NCBI RefSeq assembly: GCF_003265705.1
Contig: NW_020312827.1
Span: forward strand, 18,859,618-18,923,617
DNA: 64,000 nt
Origin: Callorhinus ursinus
Lineage: Eukaryota > Chordata > Mammalia > Carnivora > Otariidae
Reading direction: 5' to 3'
Part shown: positions 1-10,552 of the stretch, piece by piece
Layout of the letters: every line of letters starts with the position of its first letter
How positions within the stretch are numbered: position 1 is the stretch's first letter
Program-made: the position numbers and the translations under genes
Notes under the pieces: generated by a model
The model's input: only the letters and a program-made list of their open reading frames with translations
What the model was told of the DNA's origin: nothing
The model's database searches: none

Positions 1-2190
1 TGTTTAATGTAAGATTCTGGAAAATATGAAAAAGAAGAGGAACACATCTATGTCATTTACCTCCTAATGATGCAAAGGACTATTTCTACAGATAATTAAT
101 AAAGTCATCATGATTTATCTTTTTTTCAGTTGGAATAGAAATAATCTTCTAGAGTAACAAACTTTCTGATAGAAATCCAAGAATCACATTCCTTTTTCCA
201 GAAGTATTTTAACCAGTTGAAATGTTTAAACATTCTAAACACAGATAATTTATATCTTCCTAATTTTGTAATGAGAATATTAGATGTTTTTTAGGGACAC
301 TTTTGGTTTCAATTATCATAAATCTACTCAAGACATTAAGAATAAAAGTTGGAGTCGTTAAAAAACAAAAACAAACAAGCAAACAAACAAAACCCATACA
401 GGGGTGTCTCCTAAAACAATTAAATGAATTAAACCTGACCTTCATAAGGAGACAAAACCAGAATTTATAAAGTCTTCATGGACCAAAGCCATTATATTCA
501 ATCTCCCTCTTAAAGACATTTTAAGAATAACATAATGCCATAAGCAACAAAGTCATATTTTAGAAATGGAGGTAAAAGGAAAAAATAATTACTTGAATGG
601 AAGGAAAGGGGGTAAATGAAAGTCAATGAAGAGAAGACATTCTAAAAGAACTTTAATATTTTCATCTCAGGATCTGATGTTTTATTTCCATCCAAGACTG
701 GAAATGGTGCCTTGAATTTGTATGACTTGTTTATAGTACTTAAAATATTTATAGGTGCATGTAATGATTCTGATTAAAAAATGAAAGGACATACTTTGAG
801 TAGAGAAAAATTTAACTATTGCTAGAGTAGAGGAAATATTCTGACCTAAGAGAGATTTCCACCAAGTCTTACTGCTTCAACCTGAGTTACTCATCTTCTT
901 GTCAGAGATGATACTAACATATAAAAAGATCTGTGCAAATTTTTGAAACTGCATCTAAATCTATTTCAAAATATGTGATAGAGGAGTATATTCCTTAGCT
1001 TGATTATAATTAGAGCAGCCACATGAAATTTTATTTATCCTTTCTGAAATCCATGTTTGAGGATTTGATGGAACTCTCCACACTTCAATTTTTTTATCAT
1101 GACTGATAGAGGTTATATGACATAATATGATCCTGTATCCCCCTTAAAAAAAAAAAGACCCTTGATCAAACCTAGAGCAGTTCCGTTCAAATAAGTGAAA
1201 ATTAGTAGGGCCTCATCTGTCTCTGGGAAATACTGACACCACACGTTTTATAGGCCAATTCATTCTTACCCTCAGACTTTTTTAAAGAGCTCTTATCATT
1301 GGGCCTTTAAAATCAAATCACTTGTTATATATGATTTCTTTCCCACCCATTTACAAATGTCATTTTTAATTCATTTCTATATTGTACTTAATTGAGAATG
1401 AAATCCAGACCATGACTATTACAGGGGGCACATTAATTTTAAAGTTCCCTTATAGAAGATTTGTTTTTAATCACAGTGATTCTTCTTTTTTAACTCCATT
1501 TTCATTAGGGCTGGACAAAAGGGTAAGAAGAAATATTGAGTCCATCTAACATTTATTAAGATGATGTGAACAACTTACTGACTTTCATTAATTTCTAAAC
1601 AGCCTACTCAGTACCCAGAAATATAGACATTTAAGTATGGTATTTCATTGCATAAAACATCATAATCATCTCTGGTGCTTACATTATTACAGATACATAA
1701 TGGGGTGATATCCTAAAATTACCATGACCCATGTCATATATTTCTTGTAGATGCTTTTAATGTTGGGGTGAAGAAAATCATTGAAATAAATATTTGAATG
1801 GATGGGAGTGGGGGAAATGCCATAAAATGGAATAGTTTAATTGAAACACAAGTACAAGCTGTCCCAACCCTGGGCAGTAAAACCCATTGAGGTCTTCCAA
1901 ATGTTCCCAAAATAAAGGCAGCAATTCTTGATTGCCCAAATGAATTTTGAAGATTCCAGCCATATAAGAGGTCTTTCAGTTCTCAATTTCTCTAAGCTCT
2001 TAACTAAAATAATTGTTCACAAATACTTTTTCCTTTGCTGGAAGTACTTTCCTCCTGCTCATTCCTCCACAACATCCTTTAATATGGGTAACTCTTATGT
2101 CTTCTGCCATATCAATTATCTTAACTCTCAGTCATACTGCCTCAGAATAGACTAGAGGGCTTCCTTAAATGCTTCTCTGTCATCAGCAAA
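1..2190. other. AT-rich intergenic or intronic DNA, no gene seen
   Basis: No open frame of interest, no SINE head and no LTR or L1 motif that I recognise. Short A-rich runs occur near 360-390 and 1146-1157. It may contain decayed repeats too old to see by eye. Confidence 0.5.
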
Positions 2191-2195
2191 TGATA

Positions 2196-2615
2196 CTATG
2201 GCAGACTTACTATTTCATAGTTCTGGAAGTCATAAGTGTGAAATTAGTCTTACAAGGCTAAAGTCAAGGTGTCAGTAAAACTGCTTTCTTATTGGAGACT
2301 CTAAGGGAGAATCTATTCCTTGTCTTTTCCAGCATCTAGAGGCTGCCTGAATCATTTGGCTTGTGGCTGTAGCACTCCAACCTCTGCTTCTGTAGTTACA
2401 TCCCTTTCCCTGACTCTGGCCCTCTCTGCTAAGGATCTTTGTGATTACATTGGGCTCACCTGATAATACAAGATAGATAATCTTCCAATCGAGATCCTTA
2501 ACTTCATCACATCTGCAAAGCCCATTTTGCCATGTAAGAGGACATATTCACATGTCACAGGGATTAGAACCTCATGGACATCTTTGGAGAAGATGATGCA
2601 TTCTCCTACTTAATA
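2196..2615 (-). mobile_element. MaLR-type (MLT1/MST group) LTR remnant, antisense
   Basis: The stretch begins with a diverged form of the 'cacagttctggaggc' motif and continues through 'tctagaggctgcctg', 'gtgattacattgggctcacc' and a terminal 'attagaacctcatggacat'. These are the landmarks of the antisense strand of MLT1-like solo LTRs of the ERVL-MaLR group. It is heavily diverged, has no visible internal region and is an ancient solo-LTR fragment. The subfamily is uncertain. Confidence 0.55.
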
Positions 2616-2619
2616 CAAT

Positions 2620-3505
2620 GAGGATATTTTAAAATTTTAAAAGTAGTGATCACTTTTCACTGAAGCCTACATGCAAGTGCAGACTACATGCAAGGAATTC
2701 ATAGTAAAAGCAAAGATGTATCAACAATGAAGCAACAATAGGATCTCAAGACAACTACATAGTAACTTGATAGCTTTCTAATGGGTACAGTATTCCTGAG
2801 AATTATATGTGCAAATAATATAGAGCTTAATTTTCACATCAATGCAATTTAATTGTATATCTTAGCCTTTTTCTAAATAATGGGAGAAGTAATAAGCGCA
2901 GTCAATTATGAGTCAGCTGAACTCAATCAATTCCATATTATTCTCTTTACTCTGTGGAGGATTTAATATCAAGGAACATACTTAACATCATAGATTTGTA
3001 TCTTTCCACTTTACCTTGCTGGTTTCTAAAACACCATCATCTGTTTATGTCAATGACTGAAATTTCCTCATCTTGTCCTAGTTCTTGGGTTTTGTGGCCC
3101 AGGATACTTTGCGTCTAACGGACATTCAGTGTTACATTCATACCTACTTGGGAAACACATGGAAACAGAATAAGTAAACAAACAATTGAAACTACTAAAA
3201 ATAGGAAAGCTGTGGCTGAGGCAAAAGTAAGAAAAATGACAGCTTCTCTACAACTGTGTATTATTTTAAATATTTATATGTGTGTTATAGTGAAGGCTTT
3301 CTCATTTATTTTTACCAAATATTTTCTTGAGACCCAATCCTACATGAAAGCCAAAGGCATGAAATAGATAGAAATGAAACTATTTTGCTGCTACCCCCCT
3401 AGAATTTCTAGGCTTAAGAGAAGCACAAGTACCCACCAAACTCCACTGCTTCCCCATAATACACGCACTGGATAAACTAATTTCAGAATGAAACAAACAC
3501 CTATT
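2620..3505. other. AT-rich DNA, nothing assignable
   Basis: No repeat landmark, splice-bounded open frame or RNA gene was recognised. Confidence 0.45.
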
Positions 3506-3509
3506 TGGA

Positions 3510-3676
3510 CTCCAGCTTTATAATATGATAGCCATTGACTCTGAGCAATATTACTTAATTCCACCCAGCTTCAAGTTTATCATCTAAAAATGGTGTGATC
3601 CATCTAAGTTTATAGATTATTTTTAGGATTAAGTGAGATGATGTAGGTAGTGCACCAAGCATGTGCTTGGCATGCA
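3510..3676 (+). mobile_element. MIR fragment, sense
   Basis: The MIR order is visible: a diverged 'ttacttaa' core, then 'catctaaaaatgg', then 'aggattaagtgagatgatg' and 'ttggcat' before the microsatellite. MIRs are ancient tRNA-derived mammalian SINEs. The downstream GAAA/GGAA repeat starts directly at its 3' end. Confidence 0.6.
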
Positions 3677-3683
3677 AGAGTTC

Positions 3684-3840
3684 AAAAGAAAGAAAGGAAG
3701 GAAGGAAGGAAGGAAGGAAGGAAGGAAGGAAGGAAGGAAGNNNNNNNNNNNNNNNNNNNNNNNNNNNNNNNNNNNNNNNNNNNNNNNNNNNNNNNNNNNN
3801 NNNNNNNNNNNNNNNNNNNNNNNNNNNNNNNNNNNNNNNN

Positions 3841-3890
<50 letters not shown>

Positions 3891-3928
3891 GGAGAGAGAA
3901 AGAAAGAAAGAAGAGAGAAAGAAAGAAA

Positions 3929-3988
<60 letters not shown>

Positions 3989-3990
3989 GA

Positions 3991-4054
<64 letters not shown>

Positions 4055-4105
4055 GAAGAAAAGAAAAGAAAAAAGAAAAGGAAGGAAGGAAAGAAAAAAG
4101 AAAAA
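3684..4105. repeat. GGAA/GAAA purine microsatellite with assembly gap
   Basis: The left flank is pure GGAA repeat and the right flank is mainly GAAA with GAGA and GAAAA interruptions. The pyrimidine-free strand gives false lysine/glutamate/arginine-rich frames on one strand and serine/phenylalanine/leucine frames on the other. The true length is unknown because of the gap. Confidence 0.97.
3741..3840. other. 100-N assembly gap
   Basis: Exactly 100 N residues sit inside the purine microsatellite. The round number suggests a placeholder of unknown size rather than a measured gap. Confidence 0.98.
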
Positions 4106-4353
4106 TATACCTTCTCACCAAATTCCTCTGAAGAATATGTTTTGGTCTTTTGATAATTTTGATAATTTTTGGAGTGATAACAACTAAATCATATTTTGGT
4201 ATCCCATGTCTCATAGGGAAGCAAAGTAAAGATGAGGATTCCTGGTGAACATGCTATCTTATAGATGTGAGTGCCAAACCAGAAGTACATTTATATGGTT
4301 TAATATAGCACATTTTAGAAAACAAAAATGTTCCACAATGAATATTCTCTAAA

Positions 4354-4505
4354 TTGCTTTCAGTAGGATTTTCCTATATGTTAAGATGCACAAGAAGTTA
4401 TATTGCCACTGAAGCACAGAGAACCCATCTCTGTCCGCAGCCTGGTTCCCTTGCCAAGAATCAGCAAAAGCCTCTCCAAAATAAAGTTAAAAAAAAAAAA
4501 AAAAA
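4354..4505 (+). pseudogene. Possible retroposed 3' end with AATAAA and A17 tail
   Basis: An AATAAA at 4480-4485 is followed within 3 bases by a run of 17 A residues (4489-4505). The preceding ~100 bases (gaagcacagagaaccc to gcctctcc) are less AT-rich than their flanks. This is the shape of a 3'-end retroposed transcript. However, the signal-to-tail spacing is shorter than usual for an mRNA, no convincing TSD was found and I do not recognise a parent gene. An A-tailed old SINE fragment is the alternative. Confidence 0.25.
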
Positions 4506-4678
4506 GCATGGATATCCATTGTGGGTGGTGGCACAGAATAGGGAGTTCTCTTTTGAGGACAGGAATAAAGAACAAATTCCTTCTCTAATTGAATGAGTCA
4601 GGCCACTTTGATTCAAGACCCTCTTGTCAACGGACAAAACGATTACATTATACTTTACTCTCAAAGACTGAAAAAGTG

Positions 4679-4711
4679 GAAAATAAATAAATAATAAATA
4701 AATAAATAAGC
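4679..4711 (+). repeat. (AAAT)n simple repeat
   Basis: A short run of AAAT/AATA units between 'gtggaaaat' and 'aagcccaag'. Confidence 0.85.
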
Positions 4712-5925
4712 CCAAGACACAAGGAAGCAAAGCAAATGTGTTTTCCATTTGAAAGTTCTGACAGTATCCAAATACAATTCTTTATTTAAGGTTATAGAAG
4801 ATTAAGAGATCTCTTCAAAATTGAGTCTGTAAATAGTGTGGTATAGCTGTCAATAACTTGCTCATTTACATAACATAGCATGACACCACGTCTAGGTTTT
4901 AAAACCCTGAGTTTTATTTCGTCTGTACCCAAGTCTTTGCAATTAAAAGAAAACACAGAATTAAATAATTTTATTTCACTATCTCTACCATTTGTTGCGA
5001 AGTTATACACTAATAAGCATATCTGAAATGTAACATTAAATTGCCTTTGACCACAAAAAGCAGTCCAGTAATGACCAGTCCTACAGGGTTTAGCAGAGTT
5101 ACTATAAATAACTTTGCTTATGTTATTAAAAATGTCTAATTGTATAAAATAACAAACATTTGAAATAGTTCCTAATCACTTCATTTTTTTTTCATTGCAG
5201 TGTTATAAACTGAGGTTCACCCTCTACACCTTCCTTCTCCCGCCGCAGACATGATTGTAGCTTGCAAGCAGTAGCTTGCTTTTGGTAGGATGGGACAAAG
5301 AGCTGCGTGGCATTGGCATTTAAGGTAATTTTGAGAGGCTGTGCCTCTGAAGAAAATGAGGGATGAATGAGTGGAGAAGATAGAACTCTGAGTTGTTTAA
5401 TGAAGAATTTGATGAGATTTCAGTAGAAATAATGAGTTTGTAAAACGTCTGTCTCATCTACTTCCTAAAATGCCCATGATTTACTGATGCATTGGGAAAC
5501 CTGATCGATTGCTGTGATGTGTAGAACAGTGGGATTCTGCTGAATGAATATTACAACAGTAATCCTGAGAAGTCCTGCTACTTTTAATTCTGCTGTTCAA
5601 GTAACAAGCTACTATCTTTCAAAATCTAACCACACAGTATGAAGATTTTCTAATTTTCATTAGTTTGTTTTTGTTTTTTTCCTCCTGTACTACCAGTCAG
5701 TACAGTGATTGGGAGAAGATTAAAATATATAAAGAATAACTTATGTTAACAGAATCTCTAGACCCTTTACACATAAAAACAAAGAATGTTTCCCACAAGC
5801 CAAAAAGTAAAAAATAACAAAACTAACAGTGTCTTAAATGAGCAAATGTTTTATTCCTCCATACAACAATTCTAGAGGTGATAATCCAGGGTTAGTTTAA
5901 ATGTTGAATGATGTTAATTAGGAAA
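4712..5925. other. Unassigned DNA, no gene seen
   Basis: No repeat family or coding exon was recognised. The part near 5200-5330 is somewhat more GC-rich and non-repetitive by eye, but it has no open frame worth calling. Confidence 0.4.
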
Positions 5926-5929
5926 GATG

Positions 5930-5957
5930 TTTTGTTTTGTTTTGTTTTGTTTTTTGT
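5930..5957 (+). repeat. (TTTTG)n simple repeat
   Basis: Four to five TTTTG units in a row. No larger element was identified around them. Confidence 0.8.
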
Positions 5958-5959
5958 TA

Positions 5960-6260
5960 TCTTCGAGCCCTACCATTCCTAGAACATGACTCCTGACTGC
6001 AAGATGATTCTTTCACCTGCAGGCATTGTTTGTACATCCTGGGCAGGAAGAAGGATAAAAGGCCCAACGGACACACCAACTAAGGCTTTTTCAAAAATAA
6101 AACATTCCCAGAAGGCTTCCCCAGAGACTTAACAATCTTAATAGCCAGAACTTGTAGCATGTCCACATCTGGATGCAAAATATTCTGGGAAGCTGAGGCA
6201 TTTGACTTGTTAGCCTCTATAAAAGAGAAAAGCAGAAAAAAAAAAAAAGTAAAAAGGCAG
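5960..6260. other. Probable ancient interspersed repeat, family not assigned
   Basis: Motifs such as 'cattcccagaaggcttcccc' and 'agccagaactt' with a diverged 'ctgggaag' are of the kind found in ancient mammalian repeats. It ends in an A-rich run near 6237-6248. I could not name the family. Confidence 0.3.
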
Positions 6261-6261
6261 A

Positions 6262-6462
6262 AAAGAGAGAATAAACTGACGGTTACCAGAGGGGGTGGGT
6301 GAAATAGGTGATGGGGATTAAGGAGTACACTTGTGATGAGCACTGGGTGATGTATGGAAGTGTTGAATCACTGAATTTTGTACACCTGAAACTGATATTA
6401 CACTGTATGTTAACTATACTGGCCTTTCAAATAAAATAAAATATAAATTACTAAAAAAAAAA
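6262..6462 (+). mobile_element. L1 3' UTR stub, sense, 5'-truncated
   Basis: The sequence 'ggttaccagagggggtgggtg', then 'gatggggattaaggagtacac' (split here by my reading), 'gtgatgagcactgggtgatg' and 'gtacacctgaaactgatatt' is the 3' UTR seen in carnivore L1 copies. It ends in an A-rich tail at about 6452-6462. Only ~200 bp remain and no coding sequence is left. No clear TSD was found. Confidence 0.75.
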
Positions 6463-6519
6463 CATAAGTAATGGTTTATATGTAACTAATCCTTAGGGTA
6501 TGCCATATATATTATTAAT

Positions 6520-6675
6520 TAATTAATCTTAATAACAGACCCATATAGTAATGGTAGTATACTAAATTAAAGATGGTAAAACTGAAACACAGAGTGCAAG
6601 AAAATTCCTCAAATTTTGAATACAGAGCTGAGAATCAAACCTAAGTCTGTCCTATATCAAAAAGGAAGCCTGTGC
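6520..6675 (-). mobile_element. MIR fragment, antisense
   Basis: The antisense MIR order 'gatggtaaaactgaaacacagag' (as a diverged match) to 'cagagctgagaatcaaacc' to 'aagtctgtcc' is visible. Ancient and diverged. Confidence 0.55.
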
Positions 6676-6679
6676 ATAC

Positions 6680-7836
6680 TTAGATAATGCATGAATAATA
6701 TTTTATTAGAATATAAATAAGGACAGGTGGGCTCAATCAATCAAAGCTGTGCTGTAAACACTCTATTAAAGGGGTATACTAAAATTTTTCTTGCATTTCT
6801 CATATACAAGTGCAAAGAAAAAGAAAGAAGAAAATCTATATATTAGTTTTGTATCAAAGGAGGGGCAATTTTTTGAACACATATTCCAGAATATACATGG
6901 TGATTTTGAAACAAGGGAGTAATGTTCTATTTTCAAATTCACCAGGTGGTCAGTCTCTCATATTTGCCTTCCATTAAGTCTAGAATACAGAGGGTTACCA
7001 CAGAAATGACAATGGTTTGATTGAAAATTCATGTCTGAATCTTAAAATAGAAAATTTCTTATTAAGTTTGGTCAACTGGACAAAGTGACATTTCTGCATT
7101 ATTATCTTTCTCTGTGAAGCTTATCAAACCACTTAGACTCACGTCACCAATTGAAAACTTTTCCCCTTCAGTTTCAAAGACGATGATGAGCTACAAACCC
7201 AGAAATTTTTAAAGTATCCAAAATCGTGTATAATTTACCTATAGCATGTATTTGAGGAAAGCAAATTTTAAAAAATGGTATAATAAGTTAAAAAGTTATG
7301 ATTGTTTTACTTCCTTGTAATTTTAGAAAATTCATGTATCAAAAAATCATTTCATTTTATATATATTATAAATTCATCTCAGAAGCCTATGTAGAAAGTA
7401 TTACCTCCCAAAATATTTAACAGATATATGCAAAAATCATTGAAAAAGAAATATATTTCTTATAACCATATAAAATACCTTCAAAATACATTGTTTATAG
7501 CAATGATAAGGGAATTACTACCAAGAATTAAGCAAGATGTTTTTCATTCTATTTTCCACATTGCTTCCAGAATGCTATTCTGGAGATATAAACTTGGTGA
7601 TATCAAAGTTTAAAATCACTAGGACAAAATTTTAAAGTTTTCCCTTGGTATATACATAGCTTCTGATCTTACCTTTTTCAAATTCACTTGTTTCTCAATT
7701 TTGTTTTATGTAAATTAATAGATGAATGGACTCTCACCTTCATATTTTTATGTATTTCCATGTCCTCAACCAATTTTACCACATTTATCATGATTTAGCC
7801 CTGAAGGAGTATCCCATATTTTACTGTCAGTTCAAG
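6680..7836. other. AT-rich DNA, no gene seen
   Basis: No open frame or repeat was recognised. This is the pre-insertion flank of the full-length L1, ending at its 5' TSD. Confidence 0.45.
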
Positions 7837-7845
7837 AGTTTATGG
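7837..7845 (+). repeat. L1 target-site duplication, 5' copy
   Basis: 'agtttatgg' occurs immediately before the L1 5' end and again at 14632-14640 after the poly-A tail. This 9-bp match defines the insertion as one event. Confidence 0.8.
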
Positions 7846-9592
7846 GTGTGGGGGGAGCAATATGGCAGAGGAGTAGGAGACCTAAATTTCATCTGGTCCC
7901 AGGAATTCAGCTAGATAGCTATCAGACCATTCTGAAGCTTACGAACTCACAGGAGATTGAAGAAAAGAATAGCAGAAAGCAACCACTTTCTGGAAGGCAG
8001 GACGCATGGAGAAGTGAATCCAAGGCAATATTTGGGAAGATAGACGACAGGGGGAAGAAGCCTGCATCAGACTCTACTGGCAAATGATAGAGCCAGCTGA
8101 GCACAAAATTGGGACTTTCAGAAGTCTGCTCCGCTGAGGGACGTCCAGTGGCTAAGCAGGCAAGCAGTGGAATCCTTGCTGGGACAGAGTGGTCTCAGGA
8201 TTCTCGGGATCACAGAAAGACTGGGGGTGCCTGAGTGCAACAGAGTTCCCAGGTATTGGAGCAGGGAAGCTGGCTGCAGAGACAGAGCCGAGGAGTGGGC
8301 TCTCAGCTCAGTGTTGACATAAACTGTGATCCGAGGCATAGCCAGGCCACTGCTCTTTGAGCAGGGACCCAATAGGTGGCAGATCTGTGGAGACTTCCCT
8401 TCCTCCCGAGGGAGGAGCAGCACGGGAGCGCACCGCAGGGATCTGCTGGATTTGGAGACTCTGAACAGGGTCATGTGCCAGAGATAGAAACACTTGGTCA
8501 CAGGCCAGGTGAGCATGGAGTGTGACCAGAGAACAGGGAGACAGGAGTGATTGGGCTTTTTTATGAGGGCTTACTGAGGAGTGGGGCCCCAGGCTCTCGG
8601 CTCCTCTGAGACCAGAGACTGGGAGGCTGCCATTTTCACTCTCGTCCTCCAAAGCTGAACAGAAAGCTTTCAGGGAACAAAAGCTACCGAGAGCAAATCC
8701 AAGCAGATTATTTAGCCTGGCCCCTGGCAAGGGCCGTGCAATTCCGCCTCCGGCAAAGACATTTGAGAATCACTGCAACAGTCCCCTCCGCCCAGAAGAT
8801 CAGCAAGAACATCCAGCCTAGACCAAGTTTACTGATCAATGAGAACGGCAAAACTCCAGCACTAGGGGAACAGCACACAGAATTCATGGCATTTTTCCCA
8901 TGATTCTATAGTCTTTCAAAGTTAATTTTGAAAATTTTCTTTATTCTTTACTTTTTCTATTTTTTTTAAAGATCTTATTTATTTATTTGAGAGAGAGAGA
9001 ATGAGAGACAGAGAGCACGAAAGGGAAGAGGGTCAGAGGGAGAAGCAGACTCCCTGCCGAGCAGGGAGCCCGATGCGGGACTCGATCCCGGGACTCCAGG
9101 ATCATGACCTGAGCTGAAGGCAGTCACTCAACCAACTGAGCCACCCAGGCGCCCAACTTTTTCTATTTTTTTAGTTGAATTTTTCTTCTTTCCTTTTTCA
9201 GTCAACATCCTATCTTACCAATTCCTTTTTTAAAATATTTTTTAATTTTCATTTTTACAGTCATATTCTATCTATTTATTGTTTTTAACATTATTAAATA
9301 TACATATATATCAATATATGTATATAGATATATATACACACATTTTTTTTTCTTTAAAATTTTAGGAGGCAATTAATTCTAACAGACCAAAATATACCCA
9401 AAATCTAGTGTGTGGCTCTGACCTATTCACCAACCTGATCATATTCTTTTTCTTTTTATTCCCTTTCCTTCCACACACTGGTTTCAGGTCTCTTTTGATT
9501 TGTTTAGTGTATAGTTTCCTGGAGTCATTGCTACCCTTTTAGCATTTTTTTAGCATTTTGTTCTCTCATTAATCTATTCTCCTCTTGACAAA
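7846..9592 (+). promoter_or_regulatory. L1 5' UTR / internal promoter region
   Basis: The first ~900 bases (7846-8760) are GC-rich against an AT-rich background and begin with 'ggagcaatatggcagaggag'-like sequence. An AT-rich 3' half follows, up to ORF1. In L1 elements this region carries the internal RNA polymerase II promoter. CpGs remain (for example around 8405-8430 and 8735-8750), but many positions look decayed. The region is split by a SINE at 8968-9154. Promoter activity is inferred from family knowledge. Confidence 0.7.
8950..9172 (-). mobile_element. CAN SINE in the L1 5' UTR, antisense, perfect 17-bp TSDs
   Basis: The antisense tail (T-run, 'aagatcttatttattt', GA-rich tract) starts near 8968, and the tRNA-like head 'ctgagccacccaggcgccc' ends at 9154. 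The direct repeat 'actttttctattttttt' lies at 8950-8966 and 9156-9172 with no mismatch. It shows the 'gaagcagactccctgccgag' and 'gactccaggatcatgacctg' diagnostics of the group that shares the 'ctggagtcc' motif. It is younger than its L1 host. Confidence 0.95.
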
Positions 9593-10476
9593 ATGACAAG
9601 ATGGAAAAACTCACCTCAAAAAAAAAAAGAACAAGAGGTAGTACCGGCTGCCAGGTACCTAATCAATACAGCCATCAATAAGTTGTTGGAACTAGAGTTC
9701 AGAATGATGATTATAAAGATACTACCTGGGCTTGAAAAAAGTATAGAAGATAACAGAGAATCCCTTTCTGGAGAAATAAAAGAACTAAAACCTAACAAGT
9801 TGAAATAAAAAAGGCTATTAATGAGATGCAATCAAAAATGGAGGCTCTAACTGCTAGGATAAATGAGGCAGAAGAGAGAACTAGTGATATAGAAAACCAA
9901 ATGATGGAGAATAAAGAAGCGGAGAAAAAGAGATAAACAACTACTGGATCACGAGGGTAAAATTTGAGAGATAAGTGATACCATAAGATGAAACAATATT
10001 AGAATAATTGGGATCCCAGAAGAAGAAAGAGAGTGGGGGCAGAAGATATATTGGAGCAAATTATAGTGGAGAAGTTCCCTAATTTGGGGCAAGAAACAGG
10101 CATCAAAATCAAGGAGGCACAAAGAACCCTCCTCAAAATCAATAAAATAGGTCAACACCCTGACATCTAATAGTAAAACTTACAGGCCTCAGAAAGAGAA
10201 AATCCTGAAAGCAGCTCTGGACAAGAGGTCAGTAACCTACAATGGTAGAAACATTAGATAGGCAGCAGACCTATCCACAGAGACCTGGCAGGCCAGAAAG
10301 GACTGGCATGATATATTCAGAACACTAAATGAGAAAAATATACAGCCAAGAATACTATATCCAGCTAGACTGTCATTGAAAATAGAGAGATAAAAAACTT
10401 CCAGGACAAACAAAAACTGGAAGAATTTGTGAACACCAAACCAGCACTGCGAGAAATATTGAAAGCGGTCCTCTAA
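9593..10476 (+). pseudogene. L1 ORF1 (RNA-binding chaperone), broken
   Basis: In active L1s this protein forms coiled-coil trimers, binds L1 RNA and packages it with ORF2p. The start codon is at 9593 (MTRWKNSPQKKKEQE), matching the usual carnivore L1 ORF1 beginning. The first frame stays open for 71 codons to 9808, where a one-base loss relative to the family near 'cctaacaagttg' brings in a stop. Later segments show the coiled-coil-type 'ataaatgaggcagaagag' region and the RNA-binding part near 9990-10470, with more indels. The family stop lies at 10474-10476. Roughly 290 codons in original extent, close to the family size. Non-functional. Confidence 0.85.
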
Positions 10477-10552
10477 GCAAAGAGTCTAAAAGTAACACAG
10501 ACCAGAAAGGAACAGAGACAATATACAGTAACAATCACATTACAGGAATACA

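Noticed and set aside
3555..4214. Long open frames through the GAAA/GGAA repeat (up to 219 codons).
   Set aside because: They are low-complexity translations of a microsatellite and span 100 N; no start context or domain.
8118..8730. Overlapping minus-strand frames of 132 and 140 codons.
   Set aside because: They are shadows across the GC-rich L1 5' UTR, with no coding signature.
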